This document shows, in pieces, positions 34,443-43,238 of a stretch of DNA of 64,000 bases. A program made the position numbers and the translations under genes. The notes beneath the pieces were generated by a model, which ran no database searches, was not told the DNA's origin, and saw only the letters and a list, made by a program, of their open reading frames with translations. Location: assembly GCF_015477805.1 (NCBI RefSeq), contig NZ_JADLQL010000006.1:310001-374000 (forward strand). The letters are read 5' to 3'. Every line of letters starts with the position of its first letter. Position 1 is the stretch's first letter. The stretch is from Nocardia flavorosea (GTDB lineage Bacteria > Actinomycetota > Actinomycetes > Mycobacteriales > Mycobacteriaceae).

Positions 34443-35752
34443 GGTACGAACTCCACTTTCGACATCTTCAACTGCGAGTCCTCGCGGGTGACGGTGACAC
34501 TGAGCCGCCACACCCGTGGTTCCTGCTGCGCGCCTGCCGTGTTGGTGACCCGGGAGACCGCCGATACCAGCACGACCGCCGATTCGTCGGTCATGGATTC
34601 GACCGCGACCGCGGTGATCTCGCCCTGGGTCGCGACCTTGGACTGCTCCACGACCTTGATGAAATCCTCCGACCGCGTCTGGAAATCGGTGCGGAAGGCA
34701 CCCGTGGAATGGTCCAGAACGCGTTTCACATCATCGGCGGCATTACCGGAATCCAGTGTGGTGAGCGCGATAACACCTTCCCGAGCGGCATTGAGGAACT
34801 CGTCCTCCCGGGCCTGGTCAGCGGCGATCTGCTGATGGTTCCAGATCGAATAGCCACCGGTCACCAGAGCGGCGAGCACGATCAGCGCCACCAGAGCCCG
34901 GGCGATTCCCCGGCGGCTCGGCCACCGGGTCGTACTCGTTCCCACCCGTCTTGCGGCGGCCCGGAACCGACCGGCGAATTTACTCGGCCCGGCCGGCAAC
35001 CGCTTCGTCATGGCGGTGCCGGCTCCGAATTCCCGGTCCGACGTGGCTTGCTTCGAACCACCGTCGCTGGCATCGAATCCGGCTGCGGTATCGACGTCGG
35101 AGCCCGCGTCGTCCGACCGATCGATTCCCGAACCGGGCCGCGTTGCGCGCAGCCCCGCGGAATCCGCGCCTCTCGACATATCGCCGCTCGAATCGGGACC
35201 CGCCGGGTCACCGTCCTCGGCACCAGCCTTCTTCGACGTATCGACAGTTGGGCCCGTACTTGTGTCTGCATCGCGCTGCGCTGTGGCATTCGATGCGGTA
35301 TCCGCCTGCGCGGCGGCGAACTCCGAGTGGGGGCTTTTCGACAGCAACGCCGACGCCGCTCCGGATGTGGCCGTCTCCCGGCTCGGCGGCTCAGTACCGG
35401 CGCTACCGGTCATTCCCGAGTCGCCCGCGACCGCAGCCGTCGGCGCGGCTCCGGCATCACCGATATGCGTGGTGTCACCGGGATCCGTGACTTCACCGGT
35501 TTCCCCGGCGTCCGCAGTGGACGATGCCCCGAAATCCCCCGGAACCGCATCGCTACCGGCCGTATCGAATCCCGGCGGCGAACCCGCGCCCCGTTGCTCC
35601 TCCGCCTCGCGGCGCAGTTTCGCGGCCCGGGCCCGAGCCCGGGCCGCGGTCGCGGACGCCTGCGCGGCCAGCGCCTCGGCTTCCGCCGCCGCTGCCTCGG
35701 CATCGGCTTGTTCGGCCGCCAGGATCAGCGGGTCGGTGGCGGTTTCGGGCAT
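34439..35752 (-). CDS. Mce-associated membrane protein with long disordered N-terminus
   Basis: A 437-residue protein. Residues 1-50 form an Ala/Glu/Arg-rich probable coiled helix, and 55-250 are Asp/Ser/Thr/Gly-rich and disordered. A transmembrane helix spans about 283-303 (ALVALIVLAALVTGGY). The last 130 residues are the same NTF2-like domain as the next gene (EFLNAAREGVIAL, SAVVLVSAVSRVTN). Family members usually have short N-termini, so the 250-residue cytosolic part is unusual. GAGGTGGGA precedes the ATG. Confidence 0.85.
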   Translation of the reverse strand: MPETATDPLILAAEQADAEAAAAEAEALAAQASATAARARARAAKLRREAEEQRGAGSPPGFDTAGSDAVPGDFGASSTADAGETGEVTDPGDTTHIGDAGAAPTAAVAGDSGMTGSAGTEPPSRETATSGAASALLSKSPHSEFAAAQADTASNATAQRDADTSTGPTVDTSKKAGAEDGDPAGPDSSGDMSRGADSAGLRATRPGSGIDRSDDAGSDVDTAAGFDASDGGSKQATSDREFGAGTAMTKRLPAGPSKFAGRFRAAARRVGTSTTRWPSRRGIARALVALIVLAALVTGGYSIWNHQQIAADQAREDEFLNAAREGVIALTTLDSGNAADDVKRVLDHSTGAFRTDFQTRSEDFIKVVEQSKVATQGEITAVAVESMTDESAVVLVSAVSRVTNTAGAQQEPRVWRLSVTVTREDSQLKMSKVEFVP

Positions 35753-35772
35753 CTATCCCACCTCGATCACTC

Positions 35773-36078
35773 TCAGTCGCTCGCGGGCAGCGGCTTTGCT
35801 TCCTTGATGGTCAGCGGTGTGGCCCCCACGCTGAGGGTGCCGGCACCCGCCTTGGTCACCAGGACCTCCGCACCCTGGTCGTCGACGTAGCGTTTACCGA
35901 TCAGGTTGCCGTCGGCGAAACCTTCCTGCGGACCACCGTCCGACGGGGCCGCGCCACCGTCGATGGGCACCATCGGTACGCCGCCGGCCCGCAGATCGTC
36001 GAGGCTGTCGGCGGCCCGGACGATGATCACCTCGGTAGTACACACCTGACTCCGTAGCCGGGTCCCGGTTTTGGCCAT
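35773..36078 (-). CDS. Conserved small protein downstream of acyl-CoA ligase
   Basis: A 101-residue protein (MAKTGTRLRSQVCTTEVIIV, then RAGGVPMVPI and KRYVDDQGAEVLVTKAGAGTLSVG). I remember similar proteins next to acyl-CoA ligase genes in actinomycetes, but no function. GGAAGAAG precedes the ATG. It starts 26 bp after the ligase stop, so the two are probably co-transcribed. Confidence 0.75.
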   Translation of the reverse strand: MAKTGTRLRSQVCTTEVIIVRAADSLDDLRAGGVPMVPIDGGAAPSDGGPQEGFADGNLIGKRYVDDQGAEVLVTKAGAGTLSVGATPLTIKEAKPLPASD

Positions 36079-36104
36079 GATCTTCTTCCTTTCGCGTGCG
36101 GCGG

Positions 36105-37607
36105 CTACGCGCCGGCGGTTTCGCGGGTGAGTTCGGCGACGATTTCGCGCCGCAGGATCTTCCCGGTCGGGGTGGCGGGTAGTTCATTGCGGAACACCAC
36201 GCGGTCGGGGGTGCGCGAACCGCGTAGTCCGGAGCGGACATAGCCGCGCAGCTCTTCGGGGTCCGGCGTCCGGCCGGGTTCGGCGGGTACCACGACCGCG
36301 ACGATGATCTGCCCCCATTCGGCGTCCTCGACGCCCACGACCGCGCAATCGTGCACGGCCGGATGTTCCACCAGCACGTCCTCGATTTCGGCGGGTGCGA
36401 TGTTCTCACCGCCGCGGATGATGGTGTCGTCGCTGCGGCCGTGGATGAACAGGTAGCCGTCGGCGTCGAGTACGGCGAGGTCCCTGGTCGGGAACCAGCC
36501 CTGGGCGTCGAGTACCGAACCGATCCCGGTGTACCGCCCGGATACCTGTGGACCGCGGACAAACAGTTCCCCGGCGACCTCGGCCGGCAGAACCGCGCCG
36601 GTCTCGTCGCGGATCTGCACCTCGATCCCGGGTACCGGCTGCCCGACCGAACCGAGCCGGCGCGCCACCTTCTCGTCGCCGGAGCCGAGCGCTGCCCGGT
36701 GGTCGTCGGGGCCGAGTACGGCGATGGTCGAACTGGTTTCGGTGAGCCCGTAGGCATTGACGAAGCCGACTTCCGGCAGCAACTCCAGCGCGGTCCGCAC
36801 CAGCGGCAGCGCGACTTTGGAGCCGCCGTAGGCCAGCGTGCGCAGGGTCGGCAGGCCCGATCCGGTGGCTTTCAACGCGCCGACGATCCGGTCCAGCATG
36901 GTCGGGACCACGGTCGCGGTGGTGACCCGTTCGGTCTCGACGAGCCGGATCCATTCGCGCGGATCGAAACTGCGCAGGTAGACCATTTTTCGGCCGGCGT
37001 AGAGGTTCGAGAGCGCGGCCCCCACCCCGGCGACGTGGTAGGGCGGGACGCAGATCAGCGAGACGTCGTCGTCCGCGGCGGAGGCGAATTCCACCGTGCC
37101 GGTGATATAGCTGACCAGGTTGTTGTGCGACAGTTCGACCGCTTTGGGCTGCGAGGTGGTCCCGGAGGTGAACAGGGCGACGGCGGGCGAATCGGGGTCG
37201 GGTTCGGTGCCGGCCGGTTCGGTATCGCGGGCGGCTGCCAGGAAACGCGCCGAATCCCACAGCAGTTCGGCGGTGCCGGTTACGGCGCCGGTGTAGGCGT
37301 CGTCGTGGATCACCAGGGGTGCGTCGAGCCGGCGGATCAGTTCGGCGAGTTTATCGCCGCCGAGGCGGTAGTTCAGCGGCGTGAACGGCACACCGGCCCG
37401 GGCCGAGGCGAAGATCAGCAGCGGCAGGAGCGTTCCGCCCGTACCCACGTACGCGACACTGCGGGCACCCGAGCCGGCGATCGCGCCCGCTCCCCCGTGG
37501 GCCAGCGCATCCAGTTCGGCGCTGTTCCACCGCGATTCGCCCGATACGACGGCCGCCCGATCGGGATTGTTCGACGCCGCCATATCCAGCAGTAGCGAAA
37601 TACTCAT
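36105..37607 (-). CDS. Class I adenylate-forming acyl-CoA ligase
   Basis: A 500-residue AMP-dependent ligase. It has ALFTSGTTSQPKAVELSH (about residues 155-172), VNAYGLTETSS, GWFPTRDLAVLD, FIHGRSDDTIIRGGEN and C-terminal PTGKILRR with the catalytic Lys. The start is ATG 37607 (MSISLLLDM) with CAGGAAG ahead. A GAGAAT-containing dyad lies 58 bp upstream. It heads the unit ligase, 101-residue protein, two Mce-associated proteins. It probably activates an imported acid. Confidence 0.93.
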   Translation of the reverse strand: MSISLLLDMAASNNPDRAAVVSGESRWNSAELDALAHGGAGAIAGSGARSVAYVGTGGTLLPLLIFASARAGVPFTPLNYRLGGDKLAELIRRLDAPLVIHDDAYTGAVTGTAELLWDSARFLAAARDTEPAGTEPDPDSPAVALFTSGTTSQPKAVELSHNNLVSYITGTVEFASAADDDVSLICVPPYHVAGVGAALSNLYAGRKMVYLRSFDPREWIRLVETERVTTATVVPTMLDRIVGALKATGSGLPTLRTLAYGGSKVALPLVRTALELLPEVGFVNAYGLTETSSTIAVLGPDDHRAALGSGDEKVARRLGSVGQPVPGIEVQIRDETGAVLPAEVAGELFVRGPQVSGRYTGIGSVLDAQGWFPTRDLAVLDADGYLFIHGRSDDTIIRGGENIAPAEIEDVLVEHPAVHDCAVVGVEDAEWGQIIVAVVVPAEPGRTPDPEELRGYVRSGLRGSRTPDRVVFRNELPATPTGKILRREIVAELTRETAGA

Positions 37608-37664
37608 ACGACTACTTCCTGAATGCCGGGCGCCGCGATACAGCGCCCAGCCGGTAGTGATACC

Positions 37665-37689
37665 GATATTCTCGGAAACAGAGAATATC
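37665..37689. promoter_or_regulatory. Rearranged GAGAAT dyad ahead of the acyl-CoA ligase
   Basis: GATATTCTC, 7-nt spacer, GAGAATATC: perfect 9-bp arms built from the same half-site as the regulon operator, but with the halves in the opposite order. It may be two overlapping half-sites. Confidence 0.5.
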
Positions 37690-37742
37690 ATATCCGCTGG
37701 CCTGGCAGCCCGAATCGACCAACCGGCCGGTCCGTACCGCAC

Positions 37743-38402
37743 TCACCGCCGCACACCCCCGCTCAGCACACCGAACGCACACAAGTTCCACACTTCCGTC
37801 GCAGTGATCGGATGGGCACCGTCATCGGATCGGGCCCCCTGCGCCACGAACATCACCGTTTGCAGCGTCATGGCCGCGAGCCGCCGCGGACGCGTCCCCG
37901 CGCGCACGTACCCCGCGACCTCGGCGGCACCCGCCAGATCGGCGAGCAATTCGAACAGCGACGCGTGCGCGACCTGGATCTCGATCGGATCCGACATCAG
38001 CAACCGGGGTGCGAATTCGGTGAACAGCGGCCGATGCGCGCCGGGGTCGGGCCGGCAGAACTCGAACAGCAGTTCCACGGCCGTGCGGAGTTTGTCCAGC
38101 GGATCGGCACCGTTTCCGATAGCTTCGCGGATCTGACCGGCCACCTTGGCAATCGCCTCCTCGTAGAGAGCCAGCAGCAATTCGTGCTTCCCGTCGAAGA
38201 GCAGATAGAAGCTGCGCAGCGATTGACCCGCCTCGTCGACCACCTCGTGCATGGTGAAATCGGTACTGCCCCGCTGGGTGATCAGCGCGCGCGCCGCATC
38301 CAGGAAACGCTGCACCTGCGCACTGCCGAACAGTTCGGTGGTGCGCACCGAACGCGCATCGATCCGCTGCTGCAGGGTCAGCCCGCTACCGGTACTCCGC
38401 AT
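37743..38402 (-). CDS. TetR family regulator, candidate regulator of the GAGAAT sites
   Basis: A 219-residue TetR protein with FLDAARALITQRGSTDFTMH and VVDEAGQSLRSFYLLF as helix-turn-helix, longer at the N-terminus than usual (a leading TLQQRIDARSVRTTELFGS helix). The start is ATG 38402 with GGAGG eight bases upstream, instead of upstream in-frame ATGs. It is divergent from the acyl-CoA dehydrogenase, with a perfect GAGAAT-N3-ATTCTC site between them. That makes it my first choice as the protein reading the shared operator; this is inference. Confidence 0.9.
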   Translation of the reverse strand: MRSTGSGLTLQQRIDARSVRTTELFGSAQVQRFLDAARALITQRGSTDFTMHEVVDEAGQSLRSFYLLFDGKHELLLALYEEAIAKVAGQIREAIGNGADPLDKLRTAVELLFEFCRPDPGAHRPLFTEFAPRLLMSDPIEIQVAHASLFELLADLAGAAEVAGYVRAGTRPRRLAAMTLQTVMFVAQGARSDDGAHPITATEVWNLCAFGVLSGGVRR

Positions 38403-38544
38403 GGCCGTACCTCCGATTGCCGTATCCGTCGATCGGCCCGCGCGATCGCGCGCCGGCCGCTCACTCGTACCGCGGCGGGAACCACCGGAGTGGACCCGTT
38501 GCCCGGCCCGGCTACCGACCGCGGAAACTAGAATATCCGGTTGC

Positions 38545-38559
38545 GAGAATGGTATTCTC
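38545..38559. promoter_or_regulatory. GAGAAT-N3-ATTCTC operator, perfect palindrome
   Basis: GAGAAT-GGT-ATTCTC, 24 bp before the acyl-CoA dehydrogenase start and 142 bp before the divergent TetR start. The close position to the dehydrogenase start fits repression of that promoter. Confidence 0.75.
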
Positions 38560-38583
38560 ATATTCGATCAAAGGAGGCACACA

Positions 38584-39759
38584 GTGCAGCTGACTTTCGA
38601 CGAGGACGTGGAAGAGTTCCGCGCCGAGTTCATCGCGTTCCTCGACGAGCATCTGCCGCCCGAGGCGGTCGCCACCGAGCGCCCGCAGTCGAGCTCGCAC
38701 GTGCCCGCATGGTCACGCGCCTGGCAGAGCACGCAGTTCGACCACGGCTGGCTGGTCCCCGGATATCCACCCGAATTCGGTGGCCGCAATGCCACGGTTC
38801 TGCAGCAGTACGTGCACCGGGAAGAACTCGGGCGCCGCAAGATCTACGAAAGCTGCAACCCGCAGGGACAGGGCATCATCGCCGCCTCCCTCATCACCTT
38901 CGGTACTCCCGAACAGCAGCAGCGCTGGGCCGTACCGATCCTGCGCGGAGAAATGCCCGCCGCCCTCGGAATGAGCGAACCCGGCGCCGGTTCGGATCTG
39001 GCCGGCCTGCGCACCCGCGCGGCCCGCGATGGTGACCATTTCGTCGTCAACGGCCAGAAGGTCTGGACCTCGGGCGCCCACGACTCCGATGTGATCCTCA
39101 CCTTCGTCCGCACCGACCCGGACGCCCCCAAACACAAGGGCATCTCGGTCCTGCTGATCCCCACCGATACGCCCGGCGTCCGCCGCCGCCCGTTCGCCTC
39201 GGCCTGCGCCGGCGACGATATGGACTTCAACGAGGTGTTCTTCGAAGGCGCCCGGATCCCGGTGGAGAACCTGGTCGGCGAACTGAACCGGGGCTGGACG
39301 GTGGCCACCGGCTCGCTCGGCCACGAACGCACCCTGCTGTGGATGAGTTTCGCGCAACGCCTGCGCATGCTGGTACAGGATTTCCGGCCACGCACCGAAC
39401 TCGAAATCGACCGTTTCGCCGGCGTGGTCATGGATCTGCAGGCACTCGAACTGCTCGGTTCGACGGCACTGGCCAAAGAATCCCGCGGCGAAGCGGATGT
39501 GGCCGCACTTTCGGTACTGAAGCTACTGGGTTCCGAGAGTGTGCAGCGCGGTCTGGAAGCCGCCCTCGATGCCGCCGGCGCCGAAGGACTCGAACATCCC
39601 ACGGTCACCTCCCGGCACAGCCTGCTCAACCTGGAAGACCACGCACCGAGCTGGTTCGAACGCTATCTGCGCAGCTTCTCCGGAACCATCGCGGGCGGCA
39701 CCTCCGAAATCCAGCGCAATATCATCGCCCAGCGCATCCTCGGCCTGCCCCGCAGCTGA
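38584..39759 (+). CDS. Acyl-CoA dehydrogenase
   Basis: A 391-residue acyl-CoA dehydrogenase. LGMSEPGAGSDLAGL (about residues 130-144) is the FAD/substrate signature, GQKVWTSGA follows, and the C-terminus has IAGGTSEIQRNIIAQRILGLPR. The base Glu cannot be assigned by eye; chains of this type in steroid/ring pathways often act as heteromers, but no partner subunit is adjacent. Start GTG 38584 after AAAGGAGG. It should form a double bond in an acyl-CoA made by one of the ligases. Confidence 0.93.
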   Translation: MQLTFDEDVEEFRAEFIAFLDEHLPPEAVATERPQSSSHVPAWSRAWQSTQFDHGWLVPGYPPEFGGRNATVLQQYVHREELGRRKIYESCNPQGQGIIAASLITFGTPEQQQRWAVPILRGEMPAALGMSEPGAGSDLAGLRTRAARDGDHFVVNGQKVWTSGAHDSDVILTFVRTDPDAPKHKGISVLLIPTDTPGVRRRPFASACAGDDMDFNEVFFEGARIPVENLVGELNRGWTVATGSLGHERTLLWMSFAQRLRMLVQDFRPRTELEIDRFAGVVMDLQALELLGSTALAKESRGEADVAALSVLKLLGSESVQRGLEAALDAAGAEGLEHPTVTSRHSLLNLEDHAPSWFERYLRSFSGTIAGGTSEIQRNIIAQRILGLPRS

Positions 39760-39965
39760 CAGCGACGGAACGGGCCGAATGCAGGAGAGGACCCCGGCAG
39801 GTCGGTACCGTCCTGGTCGCCGTTCGGCAACATTCCTCCCGGTTGCGGCGACTGGTCAGGTTCAGCATCGGCCGGTTCATCCTCCCGCGGCGGCAAGGCC
39901 AGGACGACAGTGAGGCCGGCCAGGGCGAGCGCCAGGGCAACCAGCGAAAGATCCCAGATAGTCAT
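39663..39965 (-). CDS. Small single-pass membrane protein
   Basis: A possible 100-residue protein: MTIWDLSLVALALALAGLTV forms one N-terminal transmembrane helix, followed by an acidic, Pro/Asp-rich segment. GGAGGG lies nine bases before the ATG, which overlaps the stop of another small frame. The 3' end runs 97 bp into the 3' end of the acyl-CoA dehydrogenase in antisense, and its C-terminus looks less protein-like than its first 50 residues. Function unknown. Confidence 0.5.
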   Translation of the reverse strand: MTIWDLSLVALALALAGLTVVLALPPREDEPADAEPDQSPQPGGMLPNGDQDGTDLPGSSPAFGPFRRCQLRGRPRMRWAMILRWISEVPPAMVPEKLRR

Positions 39966-40069
39966 CGGATGCCGCCCTCCGGTTTCGGTTGCGGCCACTG
40001 GTAGCCGAAGGGATACACCTGCATCGGCGTAATGAGGACGGCCAGATCGGTGATCAAGCTGCGAATCAT
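39962..40069 (-). CDS. Possible 35-residue small protein
   Basis: A short frame, MIRSLITDLAVLITPMQVYP then Pro/Trp-rich, whose TGA overlaps the ATG of the small membrane protein (ATGA). It lies opposite the 5' end of the regulator gene at 40032. The coupling supports it; the length and weak ribosome site do not. Confidence 0.3.
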   Translation of the reverse strand: MIRSLITDLAVLITPMQVYPFGYQWPQPKPEGGIR

Positions 40070-40961
40070 TTCCGCATGCTCGAACCCGGGCACCACGGCA
40101 GCTCGGGCGGTTCTGAAAGTACTGTTGCGGGAACGCCATATCCAAACGCCGTCCGCCTTCAACCGAGAGTACGATCGCCATGCGATAAAGGTCGACTCCA
40201 CGCTGGTCGGATGTGGCCCCAAGAAAGCGCAGTTCTACCGGTGGCTATCCGGGGAGATCGCCGGGTTGCCTTATCCCCACCACTGTCGCGTCCTACAGTC
40301 GATGTTTCCGGACAGGTCCGTCGACGAGTTGTTCAGGCCATACGATGGTGCGGTCGCTGGTATTTCAGCAAAGCACCACCGGTCCGAGGTTCTCCCGGCT
40401 CCCGGACAGCCCGTCCACCGTACCGCCGATGTCGAATCCGTATTTGCCAGCCGTATCGCCTTCGCCCGGGACATGCCGCCGCAGCAGTTGTTCGGTAGCG
40501 CCACAACCATAGACATGGTCGGCATATCCCTGAACATGCTGTGCCAGCAGCACTCCGACCGTGAGATCGTCCGGCTCATCGAGTCCGGAACCACGATGAG
40601 GTGCCTTTTCCTCGCTCCCGGAGGGGAAGAGATATCGCGGCGTGAAGCCGAAGAAGGGCAGGTGCCGGGCACCTTGTCGAGCTTGACCGCATTGAACATC
40701 AGAGCGCTGCAGCGGATTCGGGATAATACCCGTCCGACAGAAGCTGGTTCGTTACATATTCGGGTGTATGACGAAACTGCCCGATTCAATATCGTCATTG
40801 TCGACTCATCGCTGTGTGTCGTACAACCCTATCTACCGGCAGCGCGCGGTCTCGAATCACCCACTTTCGTTGCGCGCAAGGCCGAAGCAGCCGGGATATT
40901 CGATACATTCGCCAGCGTCTTCGAAGATATCTGGGCCCGAGGAAAGGATCACGGTTCGTGA
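40032..40961 (+). CDS. Helix-turn-helix regulator with DUF5919-like C-terminus
   Basis: Up to 309 residues. The stretch KKAQFYRWLSGEIAGLPYPHHC (about residues 63-85) is a DNA-binding helix-turn-helix of a type common in streptomycetes and nocardiae. The C-terminal domain (MRCLFLAPGGEEISRREAEE, IRVYDETARFNIVIVD, VVQPYLPAARG) matches what I know as DUF5919. The true start may be later than ATG 40032 (for example GTG 40050). Its stop overlaps the next gene, the inositol-monophosphatase-like protein, a pairing typical of this family. Confidence 0.78.
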   Translation: MRTARSVIKLRIISACSNPGTTAARAVLKVLLRERHIQTPSAFNREYDRHAIKVDSTLVGCGPKKAQFYRWLSGEIAGLPYPHHCRVLQSMFPDRSVDELFRPYDGAVAGISAKHHRSEVLPAPGQPVHRTADVESVFASRIAFARDMPPQQLFGSATTIDMVGISLNMLCQQHSDREIVRLIESGTTMRCLFLAPGGEEISRREAEEGQVPGTLSSLTALNIRALQRIRDNTRPTEAGSLHIRVYDETARFNIVIVDSSLCVVQPYLPAARGLESPTFVARKAEAAGIFDTFASVFEDIWARGKDHGS

Positions 40962-41773
40962 CCGCACCCGAACTCACCGCGTTGCTGACGATTGCCCGCG
41001 CCGCGGTCGCGGAGGGGGCCGCGCTGCTGGCGAGCGCTGTACCGGGGGCAGTGCACGCGAAGGGCGAGCGTGACTACGTCACCGAATTGGACCTGGAAGT
41101 CCAGCGGACAGTTCAGATGCACCTGAATGCCGCTACACCGCATATCGAATTTCTCGGCGAGGAGTCGAGTAGCAACCGAGCCGCTGCACTGGAGGAGGGG
41201 CCGCTGTGGATACTCGACCCCATAGACGGAACCTCGAACTATATTCACGGTCTACCGCTCTGCGCTGTTTCCCTGGCGCTGGTTCGCGAGGGGCGGCCGA
41301 GGGTGGGCGTGATCCGTGCGCCCTTCCTCGGTCTCGAGTACTACGCCGCCGAAGGTCTCGGCGCCTACGTCGATGACCAGCTCATCACCACGGGTAGGGC
41401 ACGGCGTATCGGTGAGGCCATCGTCTCGATCGGTGACTACGCGGTCGGGGCCGACGCTGCCGCTACGAACCGTGCGCGGTTTGCGCTCACTCAACACCTG
41501 GCCGCGGTCGTGGAACGCGTACGGATGTTCGGCTCCGCAGCGCTGGATCTGGCGTGGGTGGCGGAAGGCCGAACGGACGGCTGCGTAATCTTGTCCAACA
41601 AGCCGTGGGATATGGCAGCCGGAGTGGTCATTGCCAGGGAGAGCGGCGCGGTGGTTACCGATTCCGACGGCACGGACCACAGTATGCGGGCCCGGCACAC
41701 CATCGCCGCCAACCCGGTGATTTCCCGGGAACTGCTACGCATGACATCTGAATCGCTGGATTCCGCTGTGTGA
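40958..41773 (+). CDS. Inositol-monophosphatase family protein
   Basis: A 271-residue phosphatase of the IMPase/CysQ family. Metal-site motifs are FLGEESSS, WILDPIDGTSNYIHG and, near the end, NKPWDMAAGVVIARESGA, all intact. The start is GTG 40958, overlapping the regulator stop (GTGA). A Mg2+-dependent sugar- or nucleotide-phosphate phosphatase is expected; the substrate is not clear. Confidence 0.93.
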   Translation: MTAPELTALLTIARAAVAEGAALLASAVPGAVHAKGERDYVTELDLEVQRTVQMHLNAATPHIEFLGEESSSNRAAALEEGPLWILDPIDGTSNYIHGLPLCAVSLALVREGRPRVGVIRAPFLGLEYYAAEGLGAYVDDQLITTGRARRIGEAIVSIGDYAVGADAAATNRARFALTQHLAAVVERVRMFGSAALDLAWVAEGRTDGCVILSNKPWDMAAGVVIARESGAVVTDSDGTDHSMRARHTIAANPVISRELLRMTSESLDSAV

Positions 41774-41786
41774 GCGGGATCCGGAC

Positions 41787-43238
41787 TCAGTGCGGGAGCA
41801 TGTCCTCCCAGCTGCCGTGGCTGTCGGCCACCAGATCGGTCTGGCGGTACAGCTGTCCGTCCGGGGCCAGGTATTCACCGGTGTCCGGGTCGTATTGGGC
41901 GTAGGCGACCGCGGGCGCGGCGGCCGGGGCGGGGTCGGTCGCGGCTGCGGGGGCGTTGCCGGGGGGCGGGTCGAAACGCGAATCCGGCGGGATGCCCTGG
42001 CTTTCCAGTTCGGGGTCGCGGGGATACGGGCCGACCACGGGCTGTTCGGGTGCGACCGGCACGTATTCCTGGTCGCTGTTGCAGATCGCCGCGGTCGGCG
42101 CGCGTTTGGTCGGATCGTTGGCGCAGGGGATATTGCGCGCACCGCGGACTCCGACCGGATGGTCCTGCGGCAGTTTGCAGTACAGGTTGTCGGGGGTGTC
42201 GATGGTGGTGGTGTCCTGCGGGGAGCGCCACTCTGAGGGTGGCAGGAATCCGACGGTACAGGCCGGCGGGTCGGAGACGCCGCTCACCCGGAAATCACCG
42301 ATACCCAGGCCGGAGGCATTCTTGGTCGGCTGGACGGCCTGGACCAGCGAAACCACGGGCGGGAGCAGGACCAGTAACTGTTCGAGGCCGGCGTTGTAGG
42401 TGACGCCGAGCTGCCCGACCGAGGTCAGGTTGGACAGCAGCACCGGCAGGGTCAGGTCCACCGAATCCAGTAGCGCCGCTACCTCGTCGGCGAAAGCCGG
42501 ACCGGAATGCAGCACTGTGCGGATCTGCGGATCGTTGGCTACGAGCTGTCCCGTCACGTCCGCGGTGGCGCGGGTCCAGATGCGGATCGCGTCGGCGGTC
42601 TGCACCTGGGAGTCGAGTAGTGGTTGTGCGTCCTGGACCAGGGTTCTGGCGGCATCGCCGACGCCGTTCATCTCGGCGGTCAGTTTCTCGGCGGAGGTGA
42701 GCAGCGAATCGAGGTCGTAGCTCGCGCCGTTGACACCGGCGAACATCTCGTCGAGGAGGCGGCGCAGATCGTCCTCGGGAATCGTGTCCACGAGGGCGCT
42801 GAGTTCGTCCAGCATCGGGCCCACCGGCTGCGGCACGGCGGTATCGCGGCGTTCGATGGTGGCGCCGTCGTAGAGGTAGGGCGGGGAATCGGTGCGGGGC
42901 AGCAGGTCGACGTACTGTTCGCCGACCGCGGATACGCTGCGCACTTCGGCGGTCAGATCGGTGGGTATCCGGTAGGAACCGTCGATCGCGAGGGTGGCGC
43001 GGACCCCGTCGCCGGCCAGTTCGACCTCGGTGACCTTCCCGACCCGGATACCCCGGTAGGTCACATTGCCGAACCGGTACAGGCCGCCGGCCTCCGGCAG
43101 TTCCACGGTCACCGCGATGGTGCCGATACCGGCGAGGGTCGGCAGGCGCATGTACATCACCGACATCACGACCAGCCCGATCACCGATAGCACACTGAAG
43201 ATGACCAGCTGGGCTTTGACGAAACGGGACAGCAGCAT
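41787..43238 (-). CDS. mceF: MceF, last Mce-domain subunit
   Basis: A 483-residue Mce protein. One N-terminal transmembrane helix (VIFSVLSVIGLVVMSVMYM), an Mce/MlaD domain (about 40-120; VTYRGIRVGKVTEVEL), a long helical region to about 330 and a Pro/Ala-rich tail ending SWEDMLPH. ATG 43238 overlaps the mceE stop (TGATG). Six Mce proteins form the periplasm-spanning tube of actinobacterial lipid importers. The IMPase gene converges on it with 13 bp between. Confidence 0.93.
   Translation of the reverse strand: MLLSRFVKAQLVIFSVLSVIGLVVMSVMYMRLPTLAGIGTIAVTVELPEAGGLYRFGNVTYRGIRVGKVTEVELAGDGVRATLAIDGSYRIPTDLTAEVRSVSAVGEQYVDLLPRTDSPPYLYDGATIERRDTAVPQPVGPMLDELSALVDTIPEDDLRRLLDEMFAGVNGASYDLDSLLTSAEKLTAEMNGVGDAARTLVQDAQPLLDSQVQTADAIRIWTRATADVTGQLVANDPQIRTVLHSGPAFADEVAALLDSVDLTLPVLLSNLTSVGQLGVTYNAGLEQLLVLLPPVVSLVQAVQPTKNASGLGIGDFRVSGVSDPPACTVGFLPPSEWRSPQDTTTIDTPDNLYCKLPQDHPVGVRGARNIPCANDPTKRAPTAAICNSDQEYVPVAPEQPVVGPYPRDPELESQGIPPDSRFDPPPGNAPAAATDPAPAAAPAVAYAQYDPDTGEYLAPDGQLYRQTDLVADSHGSWEDMLPH

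Noticed and set aside
41774..41786. Possible terminator between the convergent IMPase-like and mceF genes
   Set aside because: Only 13 bp separate the stops and no stem-loop is evident.
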